Below, piece by piece: positions 27,829 to 37,206 of a stretch of DNA of 64,000 nucleotides. The translations under genes and the position numbers were made by a program. The stretch spans positions 1 to 64,000 of the forward strand of contig NZ_QOAZ01000003.1 of NCBI RefSeq assembly GCF_003574675.1, in the 5' to 3' direction. Under the pieces are notes generated by a model, which ran no database searches, was not told where the DNA came from, and saw only the letters and a program-made list of their open reading frames with translations. Positions within the stretch are counted from its first letter, which is position 1. Each line of letters begins with the position of its first letter. The DNA is from Azohydromonas sediminis (GTDB lineage Bacteria > Pseudomonadota > Gammaproteobacteria > Burkholderiales > Burkholderiaceae_C).

Positions 27829-29982
27829 ATGTCCACCGCAATGGCGCTGTACCTGGCGCTGGCATGCGGCCTCGCGGCCGTCATCTACGGGTTCGTCCAG
27901 CGCAGCTGGATCCTGCGCCAGGACGCCGGCAATGCCCGCATGCAGGAGATCGCCGGCGCCGTCCAGCAGGGCGCGGCCGCGTACCTCGCGCGGCAGTACA
28001 AGACGATCGCGATCGTCGGTGTCGTGCTCGCGGTGCTGATCGGCGCCTTCCTCGACGTGACGACGGCCATCGGCTTCGTGCTCGGCGCCGTGCTGTCGGG
28101 CGCGTGCGGCTTCATCGGCATGAACATCTCGGTGCGCGCCAACGTGCGCACCGCGCAGGCGGCCACGCGCGGCATCGGCCCGGCGCTCGACGTCGCGTTC
28201 AAGGGCGGCGCGATCACCGGCCTGCTCGTCGTCGGGCTGGGGCTTCTGGGCGTCGGCGTCTTCTACTGGTTCCTCGTCGGCAACGGCGCGATGAACCCGA
28301 CGACCAAGCTCACCGACCTGCTCAAGCCGCTGCTCGGCCTGGCGTTCGGCTCGTCGCTGATCTCGATCTTCGCGCGTCTGGGCGGCGGCATCTTCACGAA
28401 GGGCGCCGACGTCGGCGCCGACCTGGTGGGCAAGGTCGAGGCCGGCATCCCCGAAGACGACCCGCGCAACCCGGCGGTCATCGCCGACAACGTCGGCGAC
28501 AACGTCGGCGACTGCGCCGGCATGGCCGCCGACCTGTTCGAGACCTATGCCGTGACGCTGATCGCGACGATGACGCTCGGCGCGCTGATGGTCGCCGCCG
28601 CGCCGCTGAACGCGGTCGTCTACCCGCTGCTGCTCGGCGGCGCGTCGATCATCGCGTCGATCATCGGCGCGAGCGTCGTCAAGGCCCGCCCCGGCATGAA
28701 GAACGTGATGCCGGCGCTGTACAAGGGCCTGATCGTCGCCGGCGTGATCTCGCTCGTGCTGTTCTACGTCGTCACCGCGCTCGTGATGCCGGCCGACGCG
28801 CTGGGCGCCGGCACGCACTGGCGGCTGTGGGCCGCGAGCGTCGTCGGGCTGGCGCTGACGGCGGCGATGGTGTGGATCACCGAGTACTACACCGGCACCG
28901 ACTACAAACCGGTCAAGCACGTCGCGCAGGCGTCGACGACCGGCCACGCGACGAACATCATCGCCGGCATCGGCGTGAGCATGAAGTCCACCGCGTGGCC
29001 GGTGATCTTCGTGTGCCTGTCGATCCTGGTCGCCTACTGGCTCGCCGGCCTGTACGGCATCGCGGTGGCGGCCACGTCGATGCTGAGCATGGCCGGCATC
29101 ATCGTCGCTCTCGACGCCTACGGCCCGATCACCGACAACGCCGGCGGCATCGCCGAGATGGCCGAGCTGCCCGACAGCGTGCGCGACATCACCGACCCGC
29201 TCGACGCGGTGGGCAACACGACGAAGGCGGTGACCAAGGGCTACGCGATCGGCTCGGCGGGCCTCGCGGCACTGGTGCTGTTCGCCGACTACACGCACTC
29301 GCTCGAGGCCAAGGGCATCCTCGCGACGTTCGACCTCAGCAACCCGAACGTGATCATCGGCCTGTTCATCGGCGGCCTGATCCCCTACCTGTTCGGCGCG
29401 ATGGCGATGGAAGCCGTCGGCCGCGCGGCCGGCAGCGTCGTCGAGGAGGTACGCCGCCAGTTCCGCGAGATCAAGGGGATCATGGAAGGCACCGCGAAGC
29501 CCGAGTACGGGCGTGCGGTCGACATGCTGACCAGCGCCGCGATCAAGGAGATGATGATCCCGTCGCTGCTGCCCGTGGCGGTGCCGATCGTCGTCGGCCT
29601 CGCGCTCGGCCCCGAGGCGCTCGGCGGCCTGCTGATGGGCACGATCGTCACCGGTCTGTTCGTCGCCATCAGCATGTGCACCGGCGGCGGCGCGTGGGAC
29701 AACGCGAAGAAGTACATCGAAGACGGGCACCACGGCGGCAAGGGCAGCGACGCGCACAAGGCCGCCGTCACTGGCGACACCGTGGGCGACCCCTACAAGG
29801 ACACCGCCGGCCCGGCCGTCAACCCGCTGATCAAGATCATCAACATCGTCGCGCTGCTGATCGTGCCGCTGCTGCCGGCCGCGGGCGGCAAGCCGCACGC
29901 CGAACTGGCCACGCCGCCGGCCGTGGTGCACACCGCCGCAGTGCCGGCCGCGGCGATCGCGCCGCCGGCCGCGAAGCCCTGA
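27829..29982 (+). CDS. hppA: Membrane-bound proton-pumping pyrophosphatase, K+-independent type
   Basis: It couples pyrophosphate hydrolysis to ion export across the inner membrane. The 717-residue protein has about 16 hydrophobic segments and the pyrophosphate-site blocks [20 protein letters not shown] and [19 protein letters not shown] near 205-245, plus a C-terminal [20 protein letters not shown] block. K466 in [17 protein letters not shown] marks the K+-independent, proton-pumping class; K+-dependent enzymes have Ala there. The ATG at 27829 follows GGAAGGAGAG; GACAAT at 27786-27791 is a likely -10 box. A strong terminator follows. The Ala/Pro-rich tail is an extra. Confidence 0.97.
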   Translation: MSTAMALYLALACGLAAVIYGFVQRSWILRQDAGNARMQEIAGAVQQGAAAYLARQYKTIAIVGVVLAVLIGAFLDVTTAIGFVLGAVLSGACGFIGMNISVRANVRTAQAATRGIGPALDVAFKGGAITGLLVVGLGLLGVGVFYWFLVGNGAMNPTTKLTDLLKPLLGLAFGSSLISIFARLGGGIFTKGADVGADLVGKVEAGIPEDDPRNPAVIADNVGDNVGDCAGMAADLFETYAVTLIATMTLGALMVAAAPLNAVVYPLLLGGASIIASIIGASVVKARPGMKNVMPALYKGLIVAGVISLVLFYVVTALVMPADALGAGTHWRLWAASVVGLALTAAMVWITEYYTGTDYKPVKHVAQASTTGHATNIIAGIGVSMKSTAWPVIFVCLSILVAYWLAGLYGIAVAATSMLSMAGIIVALDAYGPITDNAGGIAEMAELPDSVRDITDPLDAVGNTTKAVTKGYAIGSAGLAALVLFADYTHSLEAKGILATFDLSNPNVIIGLFIGGLIPYLFGAMAMEAVGRAAGSVVEEVRRQFREIKGIMEGTAKPEYGRAVDMLTSAAIKEMMIPSLLPVAVPIVVGLALGPEALGGLLMGTIVTGLFVAISMCTGGGAWDNAKKYIEDGHHGGKGSDAHKAAVTGDTVGDPYKDTAGPAVNPLIKIINIVALLIVPLLPAAGGKPHAELATPPAVVHTAAVPAAAIAPPAAKP

Positions 29983-30003
29983 GCGGGCGCTTCTCGACCC
30001 AGA

Positions 30004-30029
30004 GGGCCGGCCACGTGCCGGCCCTTTTT
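30004..30029 (+). terminator. Intrinsic terminator after hppA
   Basis: GGGCCGGC and GCCGGCCC pair perfectly (30004-30011 with 30017-30024) around CACGT, followed by TTTTT (30025-30029). This is a textbook rho-independent terminator. Confidence 0.92.
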
Positions 30030-30067
30030 CTTGCTCGGCGGCACGTCGCGCCTATGATGCGGTGGCG

Positions 30068-31549
30068 ATGGACACGCCGCGCCGCCCGACACCGCCCACG
30101 CGCAGCCGCCTGCGCGCGCTCGGCTGGATGCTGCTCGCCGGGCTCTGGGCGTGGCTCGGTGTTCTCGCCGCCTCGCTCGCGCAGGTCCCCGGCGGGGCGC
30201 GCACCGCCGTCGTGCTGACGATCGACGGTGCGATCGGGCCGGCGAGCGCCGACTACGTCAAGCGCGGGCTCGCGCGCGCGCAGGAACGCGGCGCCGCGGC
30301 CGTCGTGCTGCAGATCGACACCCCGGGCGGGCTCGACACCTCGATGCGCGAGATCATCCGCGCGATCCTCGCGTCACCGCTGCCGGTACTCAGCCACGTC
30401 GCGCCCAGCGGCGCGCGCGCCGCCAGCGCTGGCACGTACATCCTCTACGCGAGCCACGTCGCCGCGATGGCGCCGGGCACCAACCTCGGTGCCGCGACCC
30501 CGGTGCAGATCGGCGGCGGCTCGCCGCTGCCCGGCGGCCCGAGCGACGAGCGGCCGGCCCCACCGCCGGCGCCCGCCGCGTCCGCGGCCAGCGCCCCGGC
30601 GGGCGGCGACGGCGTCACGCGCAGCCCGCGCCGTGGCTCAAGCGCGATGGACGCCAAAGTGACGAACGACGCGGTGGCCTACATCCGCTCGCTGGCCGAG
30701 CTGCACGGTCGCAACGCCGACTGGGCCGAGGCCGCGGTGCGCGACGCCGCGAGCCTCGCCGCCGAGGACGCGCTCAAGCGCGGCGTCATCGACCTGATCG
30801 CCGCCAGCGTCGCCGACCTCCTCGACAAGGCCCACGGGCGCGAGGTGCGCCTGGGCGAGGCGCGGGTCACGCTCGACACGAAGGGGCTCGCCATCGAGCG
30901 GCTCGACCCTGACTGGCGCTCGCGGCTGCTGGGTGCGATCACCAACCCCAACCTCGCGCTGATCCTGATGCTGGTGGGCATCTACGGGCTGATCTTCGAG
31001 TTCATGAACCCCGGCGCGCTGGTGCCCGGCACGATCGGCGCGATCAGCCTGCTGCTCGGGCTGTACGCGCTGTCGGCGCTGCCGGTCAACTACGTCGGCG
31101 TCGCGCTGCTGCTGCTGGGCATCGCGCTGATGGTCGCCGAGGCGTTCACGCCGTCGGTGGGCGTGCTCGGCATCGGCGGCGTCGTCGCGTTCGTGTTCGG
31201 CGCGATGCTGCTGTTCGACGCCGACGCGCCGGGCTTCGGCGTCTCACTGCCGCTGGTCGCCGGCATCGCGCTCGCGAGCCTCGGCATGACGCTGCTGATC
31301 GTGCGCCTGGCGCTCAAGTCGCGGCGCAGCCGCGTCGTGACGGGGGCCGAAGGCATGGTCGGCACCGAGGGCCGCGTGCTCGACTGGGACGGCCGCGCCG
31401 GCCACGTGCTCGCCGCCGGCGAACGCTGGGCGGCCGACGGACCCGAAGGACTGCGCCCCGGCCAGGTCGTGACCGTCACTGCGGTGCACGGGCTGCAACT
31501 GAGCGTGCAGCCGGCGCGCGAGGCGTGGCCGGTGCCGCATCACCCCTGA
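30068..31549 (+). CDS. NfeD-family membrane-bound serine protease (ClpP class)
   Basis: The 493-residue protein has a signal or anchor segment (about 17-40), a ClpP-like protease domain with [20 protein letters not shown] at 81-100, catalytic S120 in [11 protein letters not shown], and K197 in [15 protein letters not shown], matching the Ser-Lys dyad of archaeal 1510-N homologues. Residues about 148-195 form a Pro/Ala/Ser/Gly-rich insert. Four to five membrane helices (about 295-425) and a C-terminal NfeD OB-fold domain follow. A GTG at 30062 is an alternative start. TATGAT at 30053-30058 is a plausible -10 box very close to the start. It is paired with the slipin gene eight bases downstream, its usual partner and likely substrate. 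Confidence 0.92.
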   Translation: MDTPRRPTPPTRSRLRALGWMLLAGLWAWLGVLAASLAQVPGGARTAVVLTIDGAIGPASADYVKRGLARAQERGAAAVVLQIDTPGGLDTSMREIIRAILASPLPVLSHVAPSGARAASAGTYILYASHVAAMAPGTNLGAATPVQIGGGSPLPGGPSDERPAPPPAPAASAASAPAGGDGVTRSPRRGSSAMDAKVTNDAVAYIRSLAELHGRNADWAEAAVRDAASLAAEDALKRGVIDLIAASVADLLDKAHGREVRLGEARVTLDTKGLAIERLDPDWRSRLLGAITNPNLALILMLVGIYGLIFEFMNPGALVPGTIGAISLLLGLYALSALPVNYVGVALLLLGIALMVAEAFTPSVGVLGIGGVVAFVFGAMLLFDADAPGFGVSLPLVAGIALASLGMTLLIVRLALKSRRSRVVTGAEGMVGTEGRVLDWDGRAGHVLAAGERWAADGPEGLRPGQVVTVTAVHGLQLSVQPAREAWPVPHHP

Positions 31550-31557
31550 CCGCCCCG

Positions 31558-32385
31558 ATGGACCACCCCCTGGAAGCCCTCGACATGTTCTTCGACTTCG
31601 CGTTCTACCTGCCCTTTCTCGTGCTCGCGCTCGTCGTTCTCGGCGCGTCGATCCGCATCCTGCGCGAGTACGAGCGCGGCGTCGTGTTCACGCTCGGGCG
31701 CTTCACCGGCGTCAAGGGCCCGGGCCTGATCCTGCTCGTGCCGTACATCCAGCAGATGGTGCGCGTCGACCTGCGCGTGGCGGTGCTCGACGTGCCGAGT
31801 CAGGACGTGATCTCGCGCGACAACGTCTCGGTCAAGGTCAACGCGATCATCTTCTACCGTGTCGTCGAGCCGGCGAAGGCGGTGGTGCAGGTGCAAAACT
31901 TCCATCAGGCGACGAGCGAGCTGGCGCAGACGACGCTGCGCTCGGTGCTCGGCAAGCACGAGCTCGATGAACTGCTCGCCGAGCGCGACAAGATGAACGC
32001 CGACATCCAGGAGATCCTCGACCAGCAGACCGACGCTTGGGGCATCAAGGTCGCCAACGTCGAGATCAAGCACATCGACCTCGGCGAAGGCATGGTGCGC
32101 GTGATGGCGCGCCAGGCCGAAGCCGAGCGCGAGCGGCGCGCGAAGATCATCAACGCCGAGGGCGAGGAGCAGGCGGCGCGCAAGCTGCTCGAGGCCGCGC
32201 GCATCCTCGGCGGCGCGCCCGAGGCGATGCAGCTGCGCTACCTCAGCACGCTGGCGACGATCGGCATGCAGAATAGCTCGACGATCGTGTTCCCGTTCCC
32301 GACCGAGTTCGCGCAGTGGCTGTCACGCCTGCAGCCCGCGGGCGCGCGCCCCGGCGATCAGACGAACTCGACCCACAGCGGGTAG
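31558..32385 (+). CDS. Slipin / SPFH-domain (stomatin-like) membrane protein
   Basis: The 275-residue protein has one N-terminal membrane helix ([19 protein letters not shown], about 14-32), then the SPFH/stomatin domain starting [20 protein letters not shown] and containing [21 protein letters not shown] charged helical segment [20 protein letters not shown] follows at about 195-214, with oligomerisation sequence to the end. Slipins form membrane microdomain scaffolds and are cleaved by the partner NfeD protease in archaeal examples. ATG at 31558 or 31585 may start it. Its last 28 bases overlap the convergent nuclease-like gene. Confidence 0.94.
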   Translation: MDHPLEALDMFFDFAFYLPFLVLALVVLGASIRILREYERGVVFTLGRFTGVKGPGLILLVPYIQQMVRVDLRVAVLDVPSQDVISRDNVSVKVNAIIFYRVVEPAKAVVQVQNFHQATSELAQTTLRSVLGKHELDELLAERDKMNADIQEILDQQTDAWGIKVANVEIKHIDLGEGMVRVMARQAEAERERRAKIINAEGEEQAARKLLEAARILGGAPEAMQLRYLSTLATIGMQNSSTIVFPFPTEFAQWLSRLQPAGARPGDQTNSTHSG

Positions 32386-33344
32386 TGGTCGGAGACGCGG
32401 TACTGCATCTGCGCGCGCGTGAGCCCGACGTCGCGGTACAGGTGCGGCACGAAGTCGACGCTGCCCGCGGCACCGGCGCGCAGGTCGATCAGCTGGCGCT
32501 TGCGGTCGGTGAACCACGCGATCTGGTCGTAGAACTTGTCGAGCGCCGGCTTGACCGGGTCGGCGAAGATCGAGCGCGGCACCGCGTGCAGCGCCTCGGG
32601 CACGGTGAGCCCGGTCGACGTGAACGCCTGCCACAGCGCGTCGTCGCGGCGGTCGATGTTGAAGTCGCCCAGCACGACGAGGTTGTGGTGCCAGCGCGAG
32701 GTCTGCTGCGCCCAGTCGGCCATCCAGCGCGCGATGCCCTGCAGCTCGGGCACGCGGTCGGCCGCCGCACTGCCATACAGCACGTGCATCGCGACGAGGA
32801 TCACGGTCGCGTCGCCGGCGCGAAAGCTCACCGTGTACGGGGTGCGCGCGAACTGGCGGCGCAGCGCGATCGACGGGTCGGTGCCGGCGATCCACTCGGG
32901 CGGCACGACGAGTTCGCCGGCCAGCCCCGACAGCTCGACGCGCGCGCCGTCGAACACGAAGGTCATGCGCTCGCCGCCGCCAGCCTCGCCGCGCGTGACG
33001 TCGGTCATCACGAACTGCCAGCGCGCGCCCAGCGTCTTCATCAGCGTGCGCAGCGCACGCAGGTTGCCGGTGACCTCCTGCAGCGCGACGACGTCGAAGC
33101 GCGAGACGATTTCGGCGATCGCCCACAGCGCACGCCAGTCGCGCTTGGGCGTGTCGCGCGCGCCGGCGTCCCACTTCTCGGTCAGCGAGCCGAACTCCTT
33201 CAGGTTCCAGGTCGCGACCAGCAGGTTGCGGTCGAGGTGCCGCTTGCGCGGTACCGTCGCGTCGAGTGCGGCGCGCAGCGCCGCCATCTCGGCGCGCACC
33301 GCGGCCGGCGCGGTGTCATCGAGCGGCGGCAGCGGCTGCGACAC
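32358..33344 (-). CDS. Endonuclease/exonuclease/phosphatase-family protein
   Basis: The 328-residue protein shows the family's metal and catalytic motifs in order: [11 protein letters not shown] near 42-52, [10 protein letters not shown] near 85-94 (metal-binding Glu), LVAMHVLYG near 180, [12 protein letters not shown] near 218-229, and [12 protein letters not shown] at the end (catalytic Asp-His). No signal peptide is seen. Substrate could be DNA, RNA, or a phosphoester. The start lies four bases after the stop of the enoyl-CoA hydratase gene, so the two are co-transcribed, although no biochemical link is obvious. Confidence 0.88.
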   Translation of the reverse strand: MSQPLPPLDDTAPAAVRAEMAALRAALDATVPRKRHLDRNLLVATWNLKEFGSLTEKWDAGARDTPKRDWRALWAIAEIVSRFDVVALQEVTGNLRALRTLMKTLGARWQFVMTDVTRGEAGGGERMTFVFDGARVELSGLAGELVVPPEWIAGTDPSIALRRQFARTPYTVSFRAGDATVILVAMHVLYGSAAADRVPELQGIARWMADWAQQTSRWHHNLVVLGDFNIDRRDDALWQAFTSTGLTVPEALHAVPRSIFADPVKPALDKFYDQIAWFTDRKRQLIDLRAGAAGSVDFVPHLYRDVGLTRAQMQYRVSDHYPLWVEFV

Positions 33345-33348
33345 GGGC

Positions 33349-34143
33349 TCAGCCCTGCGCGGCCCAGGCCGGCTTGCGCTTGTCGATGAAGGCCTGCACG
33401 CCCTCGAGCGCGGCCTCGTCCATCATGTTGCACGCCATCGTCTGCTCGGCGTCGGCGTAGGCGGCCTCGATGCCCTTCTCGAGCTGGCGGTAGAACAGCG
33501 CCTTGCCCATCGCCACCGCGACGCGCGGCTTCGCGACGATGGCCGCCACCAGCCGCTCGACCTCGGCGTCGAGCTGGTCGGGTTCGGCGACGCGATTGAC
33601 GAGACCCTTGGCCTTCGCGTCGTCGGCGTCGATGAACTCGCCGGTGACGAGCATCTCGAACGCCGCCTTGCGGCCCAGGTTGCGGCTCAGCGCGACGCTC
33701 GGCGTCGAGCAGAACAGCCCGAGGTTGACGCCGCTGACGGCGAACTTCGCGCCGCGCGCCGCCACCGCGAGGTCGCACATCGCCACCAGCTGGCAGCCCG
33801 CGGCGGTGGCGATGCCGTGCACTCGCGCCACCACCGGCACCGGCAGCTTCTGCAGGCTCATCATCATGCGCCCGCACTGGCCGAACAGGCGCTCGTAGTA
33901 GCCGAGCGACGGCTGCGCGCGCATCTCTTTCAGGTCGTGGCCGGCGCAGAAGGCCTTGCCGGCGCCGGCGATCACAACGACGCGCGCCGTCTCGTCCTTC
34001 GCGATCGCGTCGAGTTCGCGCTGCAGCGCCGTGAGCATCGCCTCCGACAGCGAGTTGAAGGCCTGAGGGCGGTTCAGCGTCAGCGTGATGACGCCGCGCG
34101 CGTCTTTCGCGTAGCACACCAGCGGATCGTCGGTGGTCAGCAT
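33349..34143 (-). CDS. Enoyl-CoA hydratase/isomerase family protein
   Basis: The 264-residue crotonase-fold protein contains VITLTLNRPQAFNSLSEAM near 16-34, VVIAGAGKAFCAGHDLKEM near 54-72 (oxyanion hole; family usually GxAFxAGxDxxE) and VHGIATAAGCQLVAMCDLAV near 108-127 with the second oxyanion contact. The position of the usual catalytic glutamates appears altered (Ala-Ala-Gly-Cys-Gln), so it may be a hydratase-like enzyme rather than classical EchA. The ATG at 34143 follows AGGAGAG. It is divergent from the acyl-CoA-dehydrogenase-like gene and precedes the nuclease-like gene in one operon. Confidence 0.88.
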   Translation of the reverse strand: MLTTDDPLVCYAKDARGVITLTLNRPQAFNSLSEAMLTALQRELDAIAKDETARVVVIAGAGKAFCAGHDLKEMRAQPSLGYYERLFGQCGRMMMSLQKLPVPVVARVHGIATAAGCQLVAMCDLAVAARGAKFAVSGVNLGLFCSTPSVALSRNLGRKAAFEMLVTGEFIDADDAKAKGLVNRVAEPDQLDAEVERLVAAIVAKPRVAVAMGKALFYRQLEKGIEAAYADAEQTMACNMMDEAALEGVQAFIDKRKPAWAAQG

Positions 34144-34232
34144 CGTCGCTCTCCTGTCTCCTGCATTGCGGGCCCGGCGCACTGGCGGCCATCGTGCATG
34201 GTAGCGCCTCGCGGCAAGGCCGCACGCCGGCC

Positions 34233-34238
34233 TACAGT
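34233..34238 (+). promoter_or_regulatory. -10-like box just before the acyl-CoA-dehydrogenase-like gene
   Basis: TACAGT ends nine bases before the ATG at 34248, implying a leader of only a few bases. No -35 consensus is visible. Confidence 0.35.
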
Positions 34239-34247
34239 GGCGGCGAG

Positions 34248-35345
34248 ATGACCGCCACCGTTCCCCACCCCGACATCACTGGCACCGCGCTCGCTCCACG
34301 TGACGCAAAGCGCCTGCGCGACGACGCCGCAGTGGCCGACGCCAGCGGTGCGCTGACTGCCGCGCAGCGCGCGCTGGTGCACTGCCGCGGCTGGCTGGGC
34401 ATGCTGGCACCACGCGCCGTTGGCGGCGCCGAGTGGCCACTGCCGCGGGTCGTCGCGCTCGAGGAGGCGCTGGCCGAGGCCGACGGCAGCACCGCCTGGG
34501 TCGTCACGCTGTGTGCCGGCGCTGCGTGGTTCGCCGGGTTCTGGCCGCCGGCGCTGGCGCGCCATGTGCTGGCCACGCACCGGGCATGCGTGGCCGGCAG
34601 TGGCGCCGCGACCGGCAGCGCCGAACACGACGGCGATGGCTGGCGGCTGCAGGGACGCTGGGCCCACGCCAGCGGCGCCCCGTGGGCAACACACTTCACC
34701 GTCAACGCCGTGCTGCACGAGCACGGCGTGCCACTGCACGATGCCGGCGGTGCGCCGCGCGTGGCCGCCTTCGTCGTGCCGGCGCGCTGCGTGCACGTCG
34801 AGCCGACGTGGCGCGCGATCGGGCTGCGCGCGAGTGCGTCGCACGCGTTGCGCATCGACGGCGCGTGGGTGCCGGCGTCGCACCGTTTCGCGATCGACGC
34901 CGCGCACGCGACCCACGACGGTCCGCTGTGGCGCTTTCCGTTCCGCGCGCTGGCCTTCGCGACGCTGGCGGCGGTGACCTGCGGCATCGCGCGCCACTTC
35001 GTCGCGCTGGCCATGCCGGCCGTCGCGGTGCGACTGGCCAGCGAAGGCGCCGCATCGCCGCTGCGCGAGGCCGCACGCGATGCGCCGCGGCAGTTGACGC
35101 AGGCGCGCGACGCGTTCTACGCCCGGCTCGACGCAGCGTGGGCGCGCGTCGAAGCCGGGCTGCCCGCGCACGACGCAGCGACCGCGGTCGAGGCGGCCGC
35201 GCGCGAACTCGTCCACGCGGCGCGGCGCGCCGTCGACGACCTCTACCCGGCCTGCGGGCTGCCGGCCGCCGACGCCGGCTCCGACATCAACCGCGTCTGG
35301 CGCGACCTGCACACGGCCACCCAGCACGCGCTGTGGTGGACCTGA
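34248..35345 (+). CDS. Acyl-CoA dehydrogenase-like flavoprotein
   Basis: The 365-residue protein resembles the acyl-CoA dehydrogenase/flavin monooxygenase superfamily. An N-terminal helical part contains LAPRAVGGAEWPLPRVVALE near 50-69 and EALAEADGSTAWVVTLCAG. A beta domain follows (DGWRLQGRWAHASGAPWATH, then FVVPARCVHVEPTWRAIGLR near 185-205), and a C-terminal helical bundle to INRVWRDLHTATQHA. The ending resembles the HsaA/DszC-type monooxygenase branch more than fatty-acid dehydrogenases. It stands alone on the plus strand between enoyl-CoA hydratase and acyl-CoA ligase genes. Substrate unknown. Confidence 0.78.
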   Translation: MTATVPHPDITGTALAPRDAKRLRDDAAVADASGALTAAQRALVHCRGWLGMLAPRAVGGAEWPLPRVVALEEALAEADGSTAWVVTLCAGAAWFAGFWPPALARHVLATHRACVAGSGAATGSAEHDGDGWRLQGRWAHASGAPWATHFTVNAVLHEHGVPLHDAGGAPRVAAFVVPARCVHVEPTWRAIGLRASASHALRIDGAWVPASHRFAIDAAHATHDGPLWRFPFRALAFATLAAVTCGIARHFVALAMPAVAVRLASEGAASPLREAARDAPRQLTQARDAFYARLDAAWARVEAGLPAHDAATAVEAAARELVHAARRAVDDLYPACGLPAADAGSDINRVWRDLHTATQHALWWT

Positions 35346-35363
35346 GCGCAGGCACACAGCGCG

Positions 35364-37016
35364 CTACCCGATCGCGCTGGCGGACTTCGCCCGCTCGCGC
35401 AGCTGGAACTTCTGGATCTTGCCGGTCGAGGTCTTCGGGATCTCCTCGAAGCGGATTTCGCGCGGCACCTTGTAGCCGGCCAGCTGGGTGCGGCAGTGCG
35501 CGACCAGCTCGTCGGCGGTGACGGAAGCACCAGGCTTGAGCTCGACGTAGGCCAGCGGCGTCTCGCCCCACTTCGGGTCGGGCTTGGCGACCACCGCGCA
35601 CGCGAGCACCGCCGGGTGGCGGTACAGCGCGTCCTCGACCTCGATCGAGCTGATGTTCTCGCCGCCGCTGATGATCACGTCCTTGCTGCGGTCGCGGATC
35701 TTGACGTAGCGGTCCGGCTCGAGCACCGCGAGGTCGCCGGTGTGGAACCAGCCGCCCTCGAAGGCCTTCGCGGTCGCCGACGGGTTCTTCAGGTAGCCCT
35801 TCATCACGATGTTGCCGCGGAACATGATCTCGCCCATCGTCTGCCCGTCGGCCGGCACTTCCTGCATCGTCTGCGGGTCCATCACCGTCATGCCGTCCTG
35901 CAGCGCGTAGCGCACGCCCTGGCGGCCGTTCAGGCGCGTCTGCTCGGCCAGGCTCTGGCGCGCCCAGCTGTCGCGCTTGACCGCGACCGACGCTGGCCCG
36001 TAGACCTCGGTCAGCCCGTAGACGTGCGTGATGTCGAAGCCGATGCGCGCCATGCCCTCGATCATCGCCGCCGGCGGCGCCGCGCCGGCGACCATGCCCT
36101 TGACGCCGTGTACGCCCTCGCGCCACTCGGGCGGTGCATTGACGATGAGGTTGTGCACGATCGGCGCCGCGCAGTAGTGCGTGACAGCGTGCTCGCGCAT
36201 CGCGTCGAGGATCGCGCGCGCCTCGACGCGGCGCAGGCACACGTGCACGCCGGCCTGCAGCGCCACGGTCCACGGGAAGCACCAGCCGTTGCAGTGGAAC
36301 ATCGGCAGCGTCCACAGGTACTTCGGGAACTGCGGCATCGTCCACGTGACGGCGTTGCCCACCGCGTTCAGGTACGCGCCGCGGTGGTGCGTGACGACAC
36401 CCTTCGGGTCGCCCGTCGTGCCGCTGGTGTAGCTCACCGCGATCGCGTCCCACTCGTCGGCCGCACCCTCGAGCCTGTGCAGCGGCGCGTGGGCGGCCAG
36501 CAGCGCCTCGTACTCGTGCGCGCCGACGCGCTCGCCGCCACCGGTGTACTCGCTGTCGCAGACGTCGATCACGACCACCTCGCGGCCGTGCTGTTCGCGC
36601 AGCAGGCGCAGCGCCTCGCGCACCGTCGGCGCGAACTCGCGGTCGCTGAGCAGCACCTTGGCCTCGCAGTGGGCCATCTGCCACGCCAGCAGCGGCGCGT
36701 CGAGCCGTGTGTTCAGCGTGTTGAGCACGGCGTTGATCGCCGGCACCGCGTAGTGCGCCTCGACCATCTCGGGCGTGTTGGCGAGCATCGTGCTGACGGT
36801 GTCGAGCCACCCGACACCCAGCGCGCGCAGCGCGGCGCCAAGCCGCGCCGCGCGCTCGCGGCACTGCGCCCACGTGTAGCGGCGCGCGCCGTGGATCACT
36901 GCCGGCAGGTCGCCGAAGACCTCGGCGCTGCGCTCGACGAAGCTCGTCGGCGTCAGCGCCGCGAAGTTGGCCGCGTTGCGGTCCAGGTGCTCTTCGTAGA
37001 TGTTCTTCGTCCTCAT
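35364..37016 (-). CDS. AMP-forming acyl-CoA synthetase (fatty or aromatic acid CoA ligase)
   Basis: The 550-residue adenylate-forming enzyme carries the P-loop motif YTSGTTGDPKG at 196-206, ADP/ATP-binding YGLTEVYGP near 325-333, the hinge region WFHTGDLAVLEPDRYVKIRD near 415-434, and the catalytic K533 in STGKIQKF. The opening IYEEHLDRNAANFAALTPTS is typical of a proteobacterial medium-chain or aryl-acid ligase group. No transmembrane or signal sequence. It is divergent from the HAAT ABC importer, which may import its substrate. The exact acid cannot be read from sequence. Confidence 0.92.
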   Translation of the reverse strand: MRTKNIYEEHLDRNAANFAALTPTSFVERSAEVFGDLPAVIHGARRYTWAQCRERAARLGAALRALGVGWLDTVSTMLANTPEMVEAHYAVPAINAVLNTLNTRLDAPLLAWQMAHCEAKVLLSDREFAPTVREALRLLREQHGREVVVIDVCDSEYTGGGERVGAHEYEALLAAHAPLHRLEGAADEWDAIAVSYTSGTTGDPKGVVTHHRGAYLNAVGNAVTWTMPQFPKYLWTLPMFHCNGWCFPWTVALQAGVHVCLRRVEARAILDAMREHAVTHYCAAPIVHNLIVNAPPEWREGVHGVKGMVAGAAPPAAMIEGMARIGFDITHVYGLTEVYGPASVAVKRDSWARQSLAEQTRLNGRQGVRYALQDGMTVMDPQTMQEVPADGQTMGEIMFRGNIVMKGYLKNPSATAKAFEGGWFHTGDLAVLEPDRYVKIRDRSKDVIISGGENISSIEVEDALYRHPAVLACAVVAKPDPKWGETPLAYVELKPGASVTADELVAHCRTQLAGYKVPREIRFEEIPKTSTGKIQKFQLRERAKSASAIG

Positions 37017-37161
37017 CGTGGCGCCTCATCGGGGCCCAGGCCCCTCTTGCCGTGGTCGGGCGACCGTATGGTAATCAGGCGCGCCGCGATGGCTGCGGCC
37101 CGCGGACCGTCGACGTTAGGCACAAACCCGATGGCGGGCAGCGCGGCCGCCACCGAATAAT

Positions 37162-37188
37162 GCCGCCGTTCAATCAGACAACGGCGGC
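37162..37188. repeat. Perfect 9-base inverted repeat upstream of the ABC importer operon
   Basis: GCCGCCGTT (37162-37170) and AACGGCGGC (37180-37188) are exact inverted copies around a nine-base spacer. They directly follow the -10-like AATAAT (37156-37161), so the element would be an operator over the transcription start or a 5' hairpin in the leader. Confidence 0.5.
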
Positions 37189-37206
37189 GCGATGCGCTGC
37201 CTGCCG

